64,000 bases of DNA, from positions 40,801-104,800 of the forward strand of contig JBHJHD010000016.1 in the NCBI GenBank assembly GCA_050331115.1. The letters are read 5' to 3'. A program made the position numbers and the translations under genes. The stretch comes from JBCCAG01 sp050331115. Lineage in GTDB: Bacteria > Cyanobacteriota > Cyanobacteriia > CAKZMO01. The notes below the pieces were generated by a model, which saw only the letters and a list, made by a program, of their open reading frames with translations, was not told the origin of the DNA and searched no databases. Of the stretch, positions 51,662-59,957 are shown piece by piece; position 1 is the stretch's first letter; the number at the start of each line of letters is the position of its first letter.

Positions 51662-51793
51662 CTAGTAGCGGCGCTCATTGACTGGCACGGGAATAGGTTC
51701 TGGCTCAGACTGAGGGGCGGAACCCGTCAAAGAATCTAGCAGTTGTTGAACCCAATCTTTCAACTTTCCGAGTAGGTCTTCGATGAAATCCAT
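51662..51793 (-). CDS. Small 43-residue protein
   Basis: A short frame encodes an amphipathic helix (MDFIEDLLGKLKDWVQQLL) followed by a Pro/Glu-rich tail (PEPIPVPV) and a basic end NERRY. GGAG occurs about 10 nt before the ATG. The well-formed amphipathic start and Pro-Glu repeat suggest a real small protein, perhaps membrane-associated. It lies about 50 bp upstream of aroQ on the same strand. No family is known to me. Confidence 0.55.
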   Translation of the reverse strand: MDFIEDLLGKLKDWVQQLLDSLTGSAPQSEPEPIPVPVNERRY

Positions 51794-52419
51794 CACGTCA
51801 ATCGCTCCAATACAACAGGCGTAACCTCTAATAGCTATCGCCCCTACGCCACTTGCCTCAAGTCAGCGAGATTACTATGGCAGGGGAACCTATGCAGCTT
51901 TCCTTTATCATAGCGAATCCTTAGAAATGATCAAGTCATGTTCTTACTTAAGGTTAATATAAGTATATTTTCTGTGGCTATGTCGGGATTTGTGGTATCT
52001 GGGGTAGGCGGATGGCCGCAAGTAAATGGTGTTATACCAATTCCGTATGTGGCTGCACATATTGAGATCCCCCTGTAATCCCCCTTGCGTTGGCGAAGCC
52101 TGCCCGAAGGGCATAGGGGATGGCGACAGCTGGGGATGAGCCATAATGTGCATCTTCATATTCATTTGGTATTAGGGGTTAGCCCCTCGCCGAGGGCTAA
52201 CCCCTAAGTAGCGTCGCTTATTTGTGGCCTTCTACTTATGTGGCACTTACGTGGCATGGAGGTATGACGGCATCCTCCTACCGTCGCATGCCGTAGGAGA
52301 AATGACGGCGCTGCGGGCCTTGGGGCGATCGCGCTTTTCCGCATCAACTTTCTGCATCGACTCTAGACATCAAGGCAATATCGCCTCCAGTATTGTCTCT
52401 GGGGCTACGGAGCTACAGT
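51794..52419. other. Repeat-rich intergenic region, about 620 bp
   Basis: No gene is supported. The stretch near 52087-52117 (TTGGCGAAGCCTGCCCGAAG and on) resembles the heptamer-type repeats common in cyanobacteria. A dispersed hairpin repeat lies at 52169-52241. cinA ends at the right border. Confidence 0.6.
52169..52241. repeat. Dispersed hairpin repeat, copy B
   Basis: The element begins GGTATT, has a perfect 13-bp stem TAGGGGTTAGCCC (52173-52185) / GGGCTAACCCCTA (52194-52206), and ends GTCGCTTATTTGTGGCC then TTCTACTTATGT, similar to copy A at 10445-10500. Both copies lie just after the 3' end of a minus-strand gene. Confidence 0.65.
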
Positions 52420-53694
52420 CTACATCGCCGAATCCTGGCGCTGCGTGAGCTGCCGCCTCAGGTGGTCTAGAGCGCTGCAGATGCTCAGCCAGCGAATCCA
52501 ATCGCGACCGCGATAGGCTGCGAACCGGTGGGAGAAAGACTGCAATAGGTCCGGACCTGCGAGGCCAATGTAGACTAGGCCAACGGGCTTCTCCGCCGTG
52601 CCGCCATCGGGGCCGGCAATCCCGGTGACGCTTAGGCCCCAGGTCGTTTGGAGCTGCTGCTTTACCCCCAAAGCCATCTGCTTCGCCACAGCCGCACTCA
52701 CCGCGCCTTGCTCTTGCAGCGCATCAGCCGCCACGGAAAGGATTTTCTGCTTGACGCGGTTGTCGTAGGCGATGATGCCACCCTTGAAGTAGCCCGAGCT
52801 CCCCGGAACCTGAGTGAGCTGGTGGCCAATGCCGCCGCCCGTGCAGGACTCCGCGACGGACAGGGTCTGATGGTGCTGATGCAACAGGTCTCCCACTACC
52901 GACGCGAGGGTGTCGTCGTCAGCGCCAAAGCAGTCCTCCCCAACGATGGCCCGCAGCTGCACTTCCACCGGCGCAATCAAGGCGTCAGCCTCCTCAGACG
53001 ACGCGGCGCTAGCGGTGATGCGCAGCCGCACCTCCCCCTTACCGGCATAGGGGGCGACGGTGGGATTCTCTAAGGCAAAGAACGACTGCACCTTCTCCGC
53101 CAAAGTGGATTCCGGAACGCCCCAGTGGCGCAGAACCCGGCTCACTAGCGTCGAGGTCACCCAGCCCTGCGCTTGGAGGTGCGGGGCGGCGGTCTCGTGC
53201 CACATGGCGTGCATTTCCCGGGGGACCCCCGGAAAAGTCATGATCGTCAGCCCGGAGCGCGGCGTCCAGATCATGCCGGGAGCGCTGCCAATGGGGTTGG
53301 GGAGAATCTGGGCCCCTTTCGGGAGCAGCGCCTGCTTCCGGTTGCTCACCGCCATGGCCTGGGTGCGATGGGCGTATTTTTCATCTAGGCTCGCCAATAT
53401 TTCGGGGCGCTCCTCTAGGGGCACATCAAAGAAGCCCGCCAGCGTTTCTGTGGTCAAATCGTCTGGGGTGGGACCCAGGCCACCCGTGAAAATCAGCAGC
53501 CGCGATCGCTCGCAGGCCAGCGAAATCACCCGCTGTAGGCGCTGCACATTGTCCCCAACCACCGTTTGGTAATAGTGGGGAATGCCCAGCTGGGCGAGCT
53601 GCTGCGCCAAAAACTGAGCATTGCTGTTGAGGATCTCCCCCAGCAGCAGCTCAGTACCAACACAGATTACTTCGGCGCTTTGTGTCATGCTCAA
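52420..53694 (-). CDS. cinA: CinA family protein (nicotinamide-nucleotide amidohydrolase)
   Basis: This 424-residue protein has the N-terminal MoCF-type domain (AEVICVGTELLLGEILNSN, FTGGLGPTPDDLTTE) and the C-terminal CinA domain (SVAESCTGGGIGHQLTQVPGSS, GAVSAAVAKQMALG, SVTGIAGPDGGTAEKPVG). The CinA C-terminal domain deamidates NMN in pyridine nucleotide salvage; the N-terminal domain acts on ADP-ribose in some homologues. Two ATGs lie six bases apart at the start. Confidence 0.95.
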   Translation of the reverse strand: MSMTQSAEVICVGTELLLGEILNSNAQFLAQQLAQLGIPHYYQTVVGDNVQRLQRVISLACERSRLLIFTGGLGPTPDDLTTETLAGFFDVPLEERPEILASLDEKYAHRTQAMAVSNRKQALLPKGAQILPNPIGSAPGMIWTPRSGLTIMTFPGVPREMHAMWHETAAPHLQAQGWVTSTLVSRVLRHWGVPESTLAEKVQSFFALENPTVAPYAGKGEVRLRITASAASSEEADALIAPVEVQLRAIVGEDCFGADDDTLASVVGDLLHQHHQTLSVAESCTGGGIGHQLTQVPGSSGYFKGGIIAYDNRVKQKILSVAADALQEQGAVSAAVAKQMALGVKQQLQTTWGLSVTGIAGPDGGTAEKPVGLVYIGLAGPDLLQSFSHRFAAYRGRDWIRWLSICSALDHLRRQLTQRQDSAM

Positions 53695-53741
53695 CTGTCC
53701 CTACGCGGTGTGTCATCTAAAGTGGAGGTTGTCTGCTGCTG

Positions 53742-54797
53742 CTAGCCCAGCCGGGTTGTTTTCGCCTTCCAGCAGGTGTAGAGCAGCAGTGCGGTGGCGG
53801 CGCTAGCATAGACGGGACCGCTGGGAATCTTGGCGATCGCCAGGGCAAGGCTGCCCACCCACAGGGTCAACGAATAGATGAACAGCACCGTGAGTCGGTG
53901 GGAGAGCCCCGCATTTAAAAGCCGGTGATGGAGGTGGCGATTGTCCGCGGCGAACGGCGACTTCCCGTGGCGCAGCCGGTCGATAATCACAGCCGACATA
54001 TCTAGAATAGGCACCGCCAAAATTACGAAGGGCAGCAGCACAGCGACCGTTGTCAGGCTCTTGATCAGCCCGATGACGCCGATGCCCGCCAGCGTAAACC
54101 CAATGTAGTAAGCGCCGCCGTCCCCCATAAAGATCTGCGCCGGGTTGAAGTTGTAGCGCAGAAAGCCTAAAGTTCCTCCAGCTAAGGATGCCACCACAAG
54201 GGCCGCAGCGGGCTGGTTCATAAATAGACTGACGATCAGCATCACCACCGCAGCAATGCCGGAGACGCCAGCGGCGAGTCCGTCAAGTCCGTCGATCCAG
54301 TTGATGGCGTTGGCCATGCCCACCAGCCAAACCACCGTCAGCAGCAGACTCACTATCACGGGAAGCTGGGTGATGCCCACCGTGGGAATATCCACAAAGG
54401 CAATCTTGACGCCTACGTACCAGGCGGCGCTGGCCACTAGGGACTGAATGCCCAGCCTCACGAAAGGGGAAAGGTCGAACAGATCGTCCGCTAGACCAAT
54501 TAAGAAGAAGGCCAGGCCGCCGACGGTGACGCCCCAGATTTCGTACTCTTTGTTGGGGGGAAGAATGCCGAAGCCCCCTAGCCCCCAAACCACCAGCAGC
54601 GCGGTCAGCCCTCCCAAAAAGATGGAGATGCCGCCCAGCCGCACCATGGGCTGCCGGTGCATCTTGCGATCGCTAGGCTGGTCGACGCGGCCGCTGGTGA
54701 GACCAATCGACTTCACTACGGGCGTACTGACCAAAACGACACCGGCCGAAATGATAAACGCAAGCAGGTGATAGAGCTGGGGAGAAATGGGTGGCAT
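53742..54797 (-). CDS. MraY/WecA-like polyprenyl-phosphate sugar-1-phosphate transferase
   Basis: This 351-residue protein has ten or so helices and family motifs: DRKMHRQPMVRLGGISIFLG, GLADDLFDLSP (catalytic Asp region), NAINWIDGLDGLAAGVSG, MGDGGAYYIGF and HLHHRLLNAGLSHR. It matches the WecA/TagO group, which starts envelope polysaccharide or wall polymer synthesis on undecaprenyl phosphate. The internal ATG giving MPPISPQLYHLLAFII is preferred over one 60 bp upstream. glyA lies upstream on the same strand. Confidence 0.9.
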   Translation of the reverse strand: MPPISPQLYHLLAFIISAGVVLVSTPVVKSIGLTSGRVDQPSDRKMHRQPMVRLGGISIFLGGLTALLVVWGLGGFGILPPNKEYEIWGVTVGGLAFFLIGLADDLFDLSPFVRLGIQSLVASAAWYVGVKIAFVDIPTVGITQLPVIVSLLLTVVWLVGMANAINWIDGLDGLAAGVSGIAAVVMLIVSLFMNQPAAALVVASLAGGTLGFLRYNFNPAQIFMGDGGAYYIGFTLAGIGVIGLIKSLTTVAVLLPFVILAVPILDMSAVIIDRLRHGKSPFAADNRHLHHRLLNAGLSHRLTVLFIYSLTLWVGSLALAIAKIPSGPVYASAATALLLYTCWKAKTTRLG

Positions 54798-54945
54798 TAC
54801 ACTCGCAGGAAAAACCGCAGCAGCGCGCCCTCTAGTGAGGCCCTCTAAACGAGGCATGCACTATGGTAAGACGGCACTGAAACGGCAGTGACAGTGACGG
54901 AGCAAATCCACCCACTAGCATAAACTAACCCAGGACTTAATACCG

Positions 54946-56226
54946 TTAAACCAGAGCCGGCACCGGACCAGATAGGTGGGGATAGAGGGGAAAACGCTCG
55001 CAGAGCGCCTGCACCCGCTGGCGGCACTGGATGGTTACGCTATCATCCTCGGGCTGCTGCAGGCGATCGGCGATGATGTTAGCAATTTCCCTAAAGTCAT
55101 CCGCCTTGAGGCCGCGGGTGGTCATGGCGGGGGAGCCCAGCCGCAGTCCGCTGGTGACGAAGGGGGACTCGGGGTCGAAGGGCACCGTATTTTTATTGGC
55201 TGTGATATTGATGTCGCTCACGAGCATGTCGGCCACCTTACCGGTCATGCCGACGCTCCGCAGGTCAAGCAGCACCAGGTGGTTGTCGGTGCCGCCCGAC
55301 ACCAGCTTGATGCCGCGGGTCTGGAGCTGCTCTCCCAGGGCCTGGGCGTTGGCAATCACCTGGGCGGAGTAGTCCTTGAATTCTGGGGCTAGCGCCTCCC
55401 CAAAGGCTACCGCCTTCGCGGCGATGATGTGCTCTAGCGGCCCGCCCTGGCTCCCAGGGAAGACGGCCTTATCAAACTTCTTGCCCAGCTCGGCGTCCTT
55501 GGTCATAATCAGGCCGCCCCGGGGACCCCGCAGGGTCTTGTGGGTGGTAGTGGTGACCACGTCGCAGTGGGGTATGGGGTCGGGGTGGTGCCCGGTGGCG
55601 ACTAGACCGGCGATGTGGGCGATATCGGCCAGCAAATAGGCCCCGACCTCATCGGCGATCGCCCGAAAGCGGTCGAAGTGAATGGTGCGGGGATAGGCGG
55701 AGTAGCCGCAGATCAGCAGCTTGGGCCGGTGCTTGAGGGCTAGCTCGCGGATCTCGTCGTAGTCTAGGGTCTCGGTTTCGGCGCTGACCCCGTAGTGGCA
55801 GGCGTTGAACCACTTACCCGACACGTTGACCGGCGAACCGTGGGTGAGGTGGCCGCCGTGGGACAGGTTCATGCCCATGATCGTGTCGCCGGGCTGCAGC
55901 AGCGTCAGGAAGACGGCAAAATTGGCCTGGGCTCCGGAGTGGGGCTGTACGTTGGCGTGGGCGGCGCCAAAGAGCTGCTTAATGCGATCGATCGCAATCT
56001 GCTCGATTTCATCCACAAATTCACAGCCGCCGTAGTAGCGCTTGCGGGGCAGCCCTTCGGCATACTTGTTGGTCAGCACCGACCCCTGAGCCGCCATGAC
56101 AGCCGGGGAAGTGAAGTTTTCGCTAGCAATCAGCTCCAGATGGGTCTGCTGCCGCCCTAGCTCGCTGTGGATAAGCTTGGCGATCGCGTCATCTTTCGCT
56201 AAGAAATCAAAGTTTGTTTGGCTCAC
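54946..56226 (-). CDS. glyA: Serine hydroxymethyltransferase
   Basis: GlyA interconverts serine and glycine with tetrahydrofolate, in one-carbon metabolism and photorespiration. The 426-residue product has family signatures: HLELIASENFTSPAV, KYAEGLPRKRYYGGCE, NVQPHSGAQANFAVF and the PLP-binding Lys in DVVTTTTHKTLRGPRGG. The length is normal. A dispersed palindromic repeat lies in the upstream spacer (56389-56415). Confidence 0.97.
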   Translation of the reverse strand: MSQTNFDFLAKDDAIAKLIHSELGRQQTHLELIASENFTSPAVMAAQGSVLTNKYAEGLPRKRYYGGCEFVDEIEQIAIDRIKQLFGAAHANVQPHSGAQANFAVFLTLLQPGDTIMGMNLSHGGHLTHGSPVNVSGKWFNACHYGVSAETETLDYDEIRELALKHRPKLLICGYSAYPRTIHFDRFRAIADEVGAYLLADIAHIAGLVATGHHPDPIPHCDVVTTTTHKTLRGPRGGLIMTKDAELGKKFDKAVFPGSQGGPLEHIIAAKAVAFGEALAPEFKDYSAQVIANAQALGEQLQTRGIKLVSGGTDNHLVLLDLRSVGMTGKVADMLVSDINITANKNTVPFDPESPFVTSGLRLGSPAMTTRGLKADDFREIANIIADRLQQPEDDSVTIQCRQRVQALCERFPLYPHLSGPVPALV

Positions 56227-56668
56227 CAGTTCACTCCAGGCTTGTCGTTGGGACTCGATTTTTTATCGTAGCGCGTCTTGCCGAAGTGGGCTTAACCCAC
56301 GCGCGCCTCGCCCAAAAAGCATCCGATAGGGCACATCTTGCTGGGCGAGAGCACGTCACCTGTGCCGTAAAAGGCCCTCATCCCCCAACCCCTTCTCCCA
56401 AATCGGGAGAAGGGGAGTAAAAGATTAAGGGAGAGGGCTCAAAAGTGATGTGCTCCCTGCTGAGCTAGTTTTGGGTCGCCTGTGCCCTGCCTCGAGGCCT
56501 TCAGGTCGGCATTTAGGTTAAGAAGGTTTTACTTGTGCTGAATTATACGAATAAAACCTCTATCAGCCGATAGGTTTTGCTTACAATCAAAGTAGCTTGA
56601 CCAAGCGTTTTGATTTTAGACGTTCGGATTTGGAAAGCTGGGGGCCACCTCGCGGAGGGTTTAGATTT
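56227..56668. other. Intergenic region upstream of glyA, 442 bp
   Basis: The spacer between divergent glyA and a small plus-strand gene holds a dispersed repeat with a perfect hairpin (56389-56415) and no supported ORF. A GGAGG ribosome binding site (56655-56659) belongs to the next gene. Confidence 0.55.
56389..56415. repeat. Dispersed palindromic repeat (CCCCTTCTCCC type)
   Basis: CCCCTTCTCCC (56389-56399) pairs perfectly with GGGAGAAGGGG (56405-56415) around AAATC; the context CCCTCATCCCCCAACCCCTT is a repeat found widely in cyanobacterial and some other genomes. It is distinct from the other hairpin families here. Confidence 0.85.
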
Positions 56669-56872
56669 ATGCTCGTTGTTTTAATGGAGAATCAGCTCGT
56701 ATCCCCTGAAGCGGTCTGTCAGAGCTGCCTGATGGCCGACCAGGGCGGCCAGCCCCGCTGGCGCAACGGCAAGCTCGGCTGCGGGCGATCGCTCGCCAAA
56801 TCGGCGTCAGACCAGCCCGACCAGTACGAATGTCAGATGGGGTTCCGCATCGCCCATATTCACCACGCTTAA
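56669..56872 (+). CDS. Small cysteine-containing conserved protein
   Basis: From the ATG 9 nt after GGAGG, the 67-residue product contains VSPEAVCQSCLMADQGGQPR, KLGCGRSLAKS and QYECQMGFRIAHI. Two CxxC-like and further single cysteines could bind a metal. This resembles small hypothetical proteins known to me from cyanobacteria, starting MENQLVSPEAVC; that ATG is five codons downstream. Confidence 0.68.
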   Translation: MLVVLMENQLVSPEAVCQSCLMADQGGQPRWRNGKLGCGRSLAKSASDQPDQYECQMGFRIAHIHHA

Positions 56873-56898
56873 CGCCCCTCACCTGGGTGTGGTCCCTG

Positions 56899-57747
56899 CT
56901 AGGCCTTAACCCCCCGCATCACCCCAAACTTGACGAGACCGCGCTCGTACCCCTGGCTCATTAGCCGCATCGCTAGCGCCGCCTGAATGATTTTTGGCCC
57001 CGCCTGGATCAGCCCCGCCACGGCCTCTAGGCTAAAGGCCGAGCGAATCACCTCGCCCCAAAACGGCGCGACGGCGTCGGACCAGTCATCGGTTTCGACC
57101 GCCTGAAACCCCGCGTCCTGAGCGATCGCCGCAAACGCCGGGATAGAAATAATGTAGGGCAGGCAGTAGACCTCGTAGAGATTCGCCAAGTGGGCCTGCT
57201 CGTCAGCGGTCAGCGGCGGATGAAACCCCTCCACGGGGCGGTGACACCAGGCCGCCATCAAAAACCTGCCGCCGGGCTTCAGAACCCGGTAGCACTCGGC
57301 GATAAATTTTGCCTTGTCCGGCATATGCTCCCCGCTCTCCAGGGACCACACCAGGTCAAACGATGCGTCCGGGAAGGGCATGTCCAGCGCATCTGCCACC
57401 TCAAAGCGAGCGCGATCGCTGAGCCCCATCTGCGCTGCTCGCTCTTGGGCTCGCTGCGCCTGAACCGGGCTGAGGGTAATCCCCGTGGCGGCGGCGTCAA
57501 ACTTCTTCGCCAGATAGAGCGCGCTGCCGCCAATGCCGCAGCCCACGTCTAATATTTCTTGCCCCTGGGTCACCTCGCCCCAGCCCAGCAGCGCTTCCAT
57601 CAGGTCAATCTGGGCCTGGTAGCGGTCTTTCTTTTGCTGGCCTTTGGGGCCGTAATAACCGTGGTGCATATGCTCGCCCCAGATCTGCTCCCAAAGACCT
57701 GAGGACGTATCGTAGAACCTCTGAATCTGCTCCTGTAGGGTTGCCAT
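56899..57747 (-). CDS. SAM-dependent methyltransferase, gamma-tocopherol methyltransferase-like
   Basis: This 282-residue class I methyltransferase has the hallmark WGEHMHHGYYGP followed by the SAM-binding EILDVGCGIGGSALYLA and a later DLVWSLESGEHMPDK. These features define the tocopherol C-methyltransferase group (VTE4 of plants and slr0089 of Synechocystis), though members also methylate other substrates. No signal peptide is present. The substrate is inferred only. Confidence 0.85.
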   Translation of the reverse strand: MATLQEQIQRFYDTSSGLWEQIWGEHMHHGYYGPKGQQKKDRYQAQIDLMEALLGWGEVTQGQEILDVGCGIGGSALYLAKKFDAAATGITLSPVQAQRAQERAAQMGLSDRARFEVADALDMPFPDASFDLVWSLESGEHMPDKAKFIAECYRVLKPGGRFLMAAWCHRPVEGFHPPLTADEQAHLANLYEVYCLPYIISIPAFAAIAQDAGFQAVETDDWSDAVAPFWGEVIRSAFSLEAVAGLIQAGPKIIQAALAMRLMSQGYERGLVKFGVMRGVKA

Positions 57748-57810
57748 CGCTTAAGCCGCTAACTATCGTAATATTCTCATTATCGACTCTAGAGCGACTC
57801 TGGCGACTCC

Positions 57811-59145
57811 ATGACCGTCTCCCGAACCATCTGTATTGGCTTTTTGACCCTAATTGCGATCGGGACGGCGCTGCTGATGCTGCCCATCTCCTTGGCTTCT
57901 GGCGACTGGAATGGTGGCGTAATCGCCCTATTCACTTCCACATCAGCGGTATGCGTCACGGGTCTAATCGTCGTCGATACCGGCTCCTACTACTCCGGCT
58001 TTGGCGAGCTGGTCATTCTGCTGCTGATTCAGGTGGGTGGGCTGGGCTATATGACGGCCACCACGTTTCTGCTGCTAATCTTGGGGCGGCGCTTCGGGCT
58101 GCGGGAAAAGCTAGCGATTCAAAAGTCGCTAGACGTCGCTCAGATCTCCGGTGCGGTACAGCTCGTCAAGTCCATCATTTCCCTAACGCTGCTGTTCGAG
58201 ATCACCGGCGCGCTGCTGCTATTTCCGATCTTCTCCAAGGACTATGGCAGCCTCTACAGCCTGTGGCTGTCGGTGTTTCACAGTATCAGCGCCTTCAACA
58301 ACGCGGGCTTCAGCCTGTTCGAGGACAGCCTGGTAGGCTATGCCACCAATCCCGGACTCAACATCGTCATCCCCGCGCTAATTATTATTGGCGGCATTGG
58401 CTATCAAACCCTTATGGAGCTTTACCAGGGGCTAGTGCTGCGGCTAAGAGGCAAGCGCACCTGCATCGTGTTTTCCCTCAACTTTAAAATTGTCACCAGT
58501 ACAACCCTGTTTCTGTTGGTCGCGGGTACAATCGCCTTTCTTGCCATCGAATACCGCAACCCGGCGACCCTAGGTGGCCTAGACGGGCTCGACAAGCTGA
58601 CGGTGGCCTGGTTTCACGCCGTGATGCCGCGCACGGCGGGCTTCAACTCGGTCGACTACGGAAGCATGACGACGGCGGCCCTGTTTCTAACCATTGCCCT
58701 GATGTACGTGGGCGCGAGTCCGGGCAGCACGGGCGGCGGCATCAAAACCACCACCCTGCGGATTCTGCTGAGCTCTACGAAGGCGGTGCTGCAGAGCAAG
58801 GAGGAGGTGCTGTGCTATCGCCGCCAAATTCCCATGTCCCTAATCATTAAGGCGGTGGGCGTGGTGTTTGGCTCGGGGATGTCAATCGTGATTGTCACCA
58901 TGCTAGTTGCCCTGACTAACCCCGACATTGAATTTATCCGCATTCTATTCGAGTCAGTGTCTGCGTTTGCGACCGTGGGCCTCTCTACGGGGATTACCGC
59001 AACCCTCTCGACCGCCGGTAAACTCATTTTGATTGCCACCATGTACACCGGGCGGGTGGGCGTGCTGCTCATGATGTCGGCAATTTTGGGCGACCCTAAG
59101 CCCAGCGTCATCAACTTCCCGGAGGAAAACCTGTTAGTGGGGTAG
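57811..59145 (+). CDS. ktrB: TrkH/KtrB family potassium transporter
   Basis: KtrB is the pore-forming subunit of a K+ uptake system. The 444-residue product has four pore repeats with filter-like sequences STSAVCVTGLIVVDT, FNNAGFSLFEDSL, MPRTAGFNSVDYG and FATVGLSTGITAT. The central ASPGSTGGGIKTTTLR loop is typical. KtrA follows 88 bp downstream with a degenerate short palindrome between them. It is divergent to the methyltransferase gene with 63 bp between starts. Confidence 0.93.
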   Translation: MTVSRTICIGFLTLIAIGTALLMLPISLASGDWNGGVIALFTSTSAVCVTGLIVVDTGSYYSGFGELVILLLIQVGGLGYMTATTFLLLILGRRFGLREKLAIQKSLDVAQISGAVQLVKSIISLTLLFEITGALLLFPIFSKDYGSLYSLWLSVFHSISAFNNAGFSLFEDSLVGYATNPGLNIVIPALIIIGGIGYQTLMELYQGLVLRLRGKRTCIVFSLNFKIVTSTTLFLLVAGTIAFLAIEYRNPATLGGLDGLDKLTVAWFHAVMPRTAGFNSVDYGSMTTAALFLTIALMYVGASPGSTGGGIKTTTLRILLSSTKAVLQSKEEVLCYRRQIPMSLIIKAVGVVFGSGMSIVIVTMLVALTNPDIEFIRILFESVSAFATVGLSTGITATLSTAGKLILIATMYTGRVGVLLMMSAILGDPKPSVINFPEENLLVG

Positions 59146-59160
59146 AGGCGCGCTGTGCCT
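59143..59160. repeat. Degenerate short palindromic repeat between ktrB and ktrA
   Basis: TAGAGGCGCGCTGTGCCTG resembles the GGGGCACAGC-type palindromes; only AGGCGC/GTGCCT pair (one wobble). It overlaps the ktrB stop codon. Confidence 0.4.
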
Positions 59161-59233
59161 GCCCAGATTAAATTGGTATAACGTTGTCTACAGCGCGCTG
59201 ACCTTTGAGCAGTGCCCTACTGGAGTTCACCCG

Positions 59234-59947
59234 GTGAATCTGACCTCTCTGTCTGACTTGAGCTTCTTCCGCAGCCTGAGGGCTACGAGCCGCCAGTTTG
59301 CCGTTATCGGCATGGGGCGATTTGGTCGAGCGGTTTGCATAACGCTGCACGGGCTCGGTTACGAGGTTTTGGGAATTGATACCGATGAGGACCTGGTGGC
59401 GCGGGTGCTCTCCGATAAGATGGTGGCCCATGCGCTGCAGCTAGACTCCACCAATCCCAACGCGCTTAAGGAGGCGGGGGTCTACGATTTTGACACCGTC
59501 ATCGTCGCCATCGGCAACTACATCCAGGAGAGCATCATTACCACCCTCAACCTCAAGGAGGCGGGGGTGCCCTTTATCGTGGCCAAAGCCTCCTCTGAGG
59601 TGCACGGCAAGCTGCTGACCCGCGTCGGAGCTGACAAGGTAATATTTCCGGAGTATGAGATGGGCTGCGCTCTGGCGCGATCGCTCACCCGCCCTGAAAT
59701 TCTGGACCGCTTTGAGCTAGACCCCGATCACTCCATCGTCGAGCTCAAGGTTCCCGAGGAATTTGGCGGCAAGACCGTCGCCGAACTCAACCTGCGCCAG
59801 CGCTACAACATCAACCTAATCGCGGTTAGCTGCGAAGACGATGCCGACACCTTCGAGATGAATCCGAGCCCCGTGAGAAAGCTCGCTGCCGGCACGCTCA
59901 TGGTGCTGATTGGCCCCAACAGATGCATCGATCAGCTGCCTAGGTAG
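59234..59947 (+). CDS. ktrA: KtrA/TrkA-type regulatory subunit of K+ uptake
   Basis: This 237-residue RCK protein has the nucleotide-binding motif FAVIGMGRFGRAVCITLH, the acidic VLGIDTDEDLVARV and a TrkA-C domain in the last third (ELKVPEEFGGKTVAELNL). It gates KtrB according to ATP/ADP. The start is GTG with GGAG about 8 nt upstream. The gene is convergent with the histidine kinase; the stop codons are 10 bp apart. Confidence 0.92.
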   Translation: MNLTSLSDLSFFRSLRATSRQFAVIGMGRFGRAVCITLHGLGYEVLGIDTDEDLVARVLSDKMVAHALQLDSTNPNALKEAGVYDFDTVIVAIGNYIQESIITTLNLKEAGVPFIVAKASSEVHGKLLTRVGADKVIFPEYEMGCALARSLTRPEILDRFELDPDHSIVELKVPEEFGGKTVAELNLRQRYNINLIAVSCEDDADTFEMNPSPVRKLAAGTLMVLIGPNRCIDQLPR

Positions 59948-59957
59948 GGGCGAGGCC

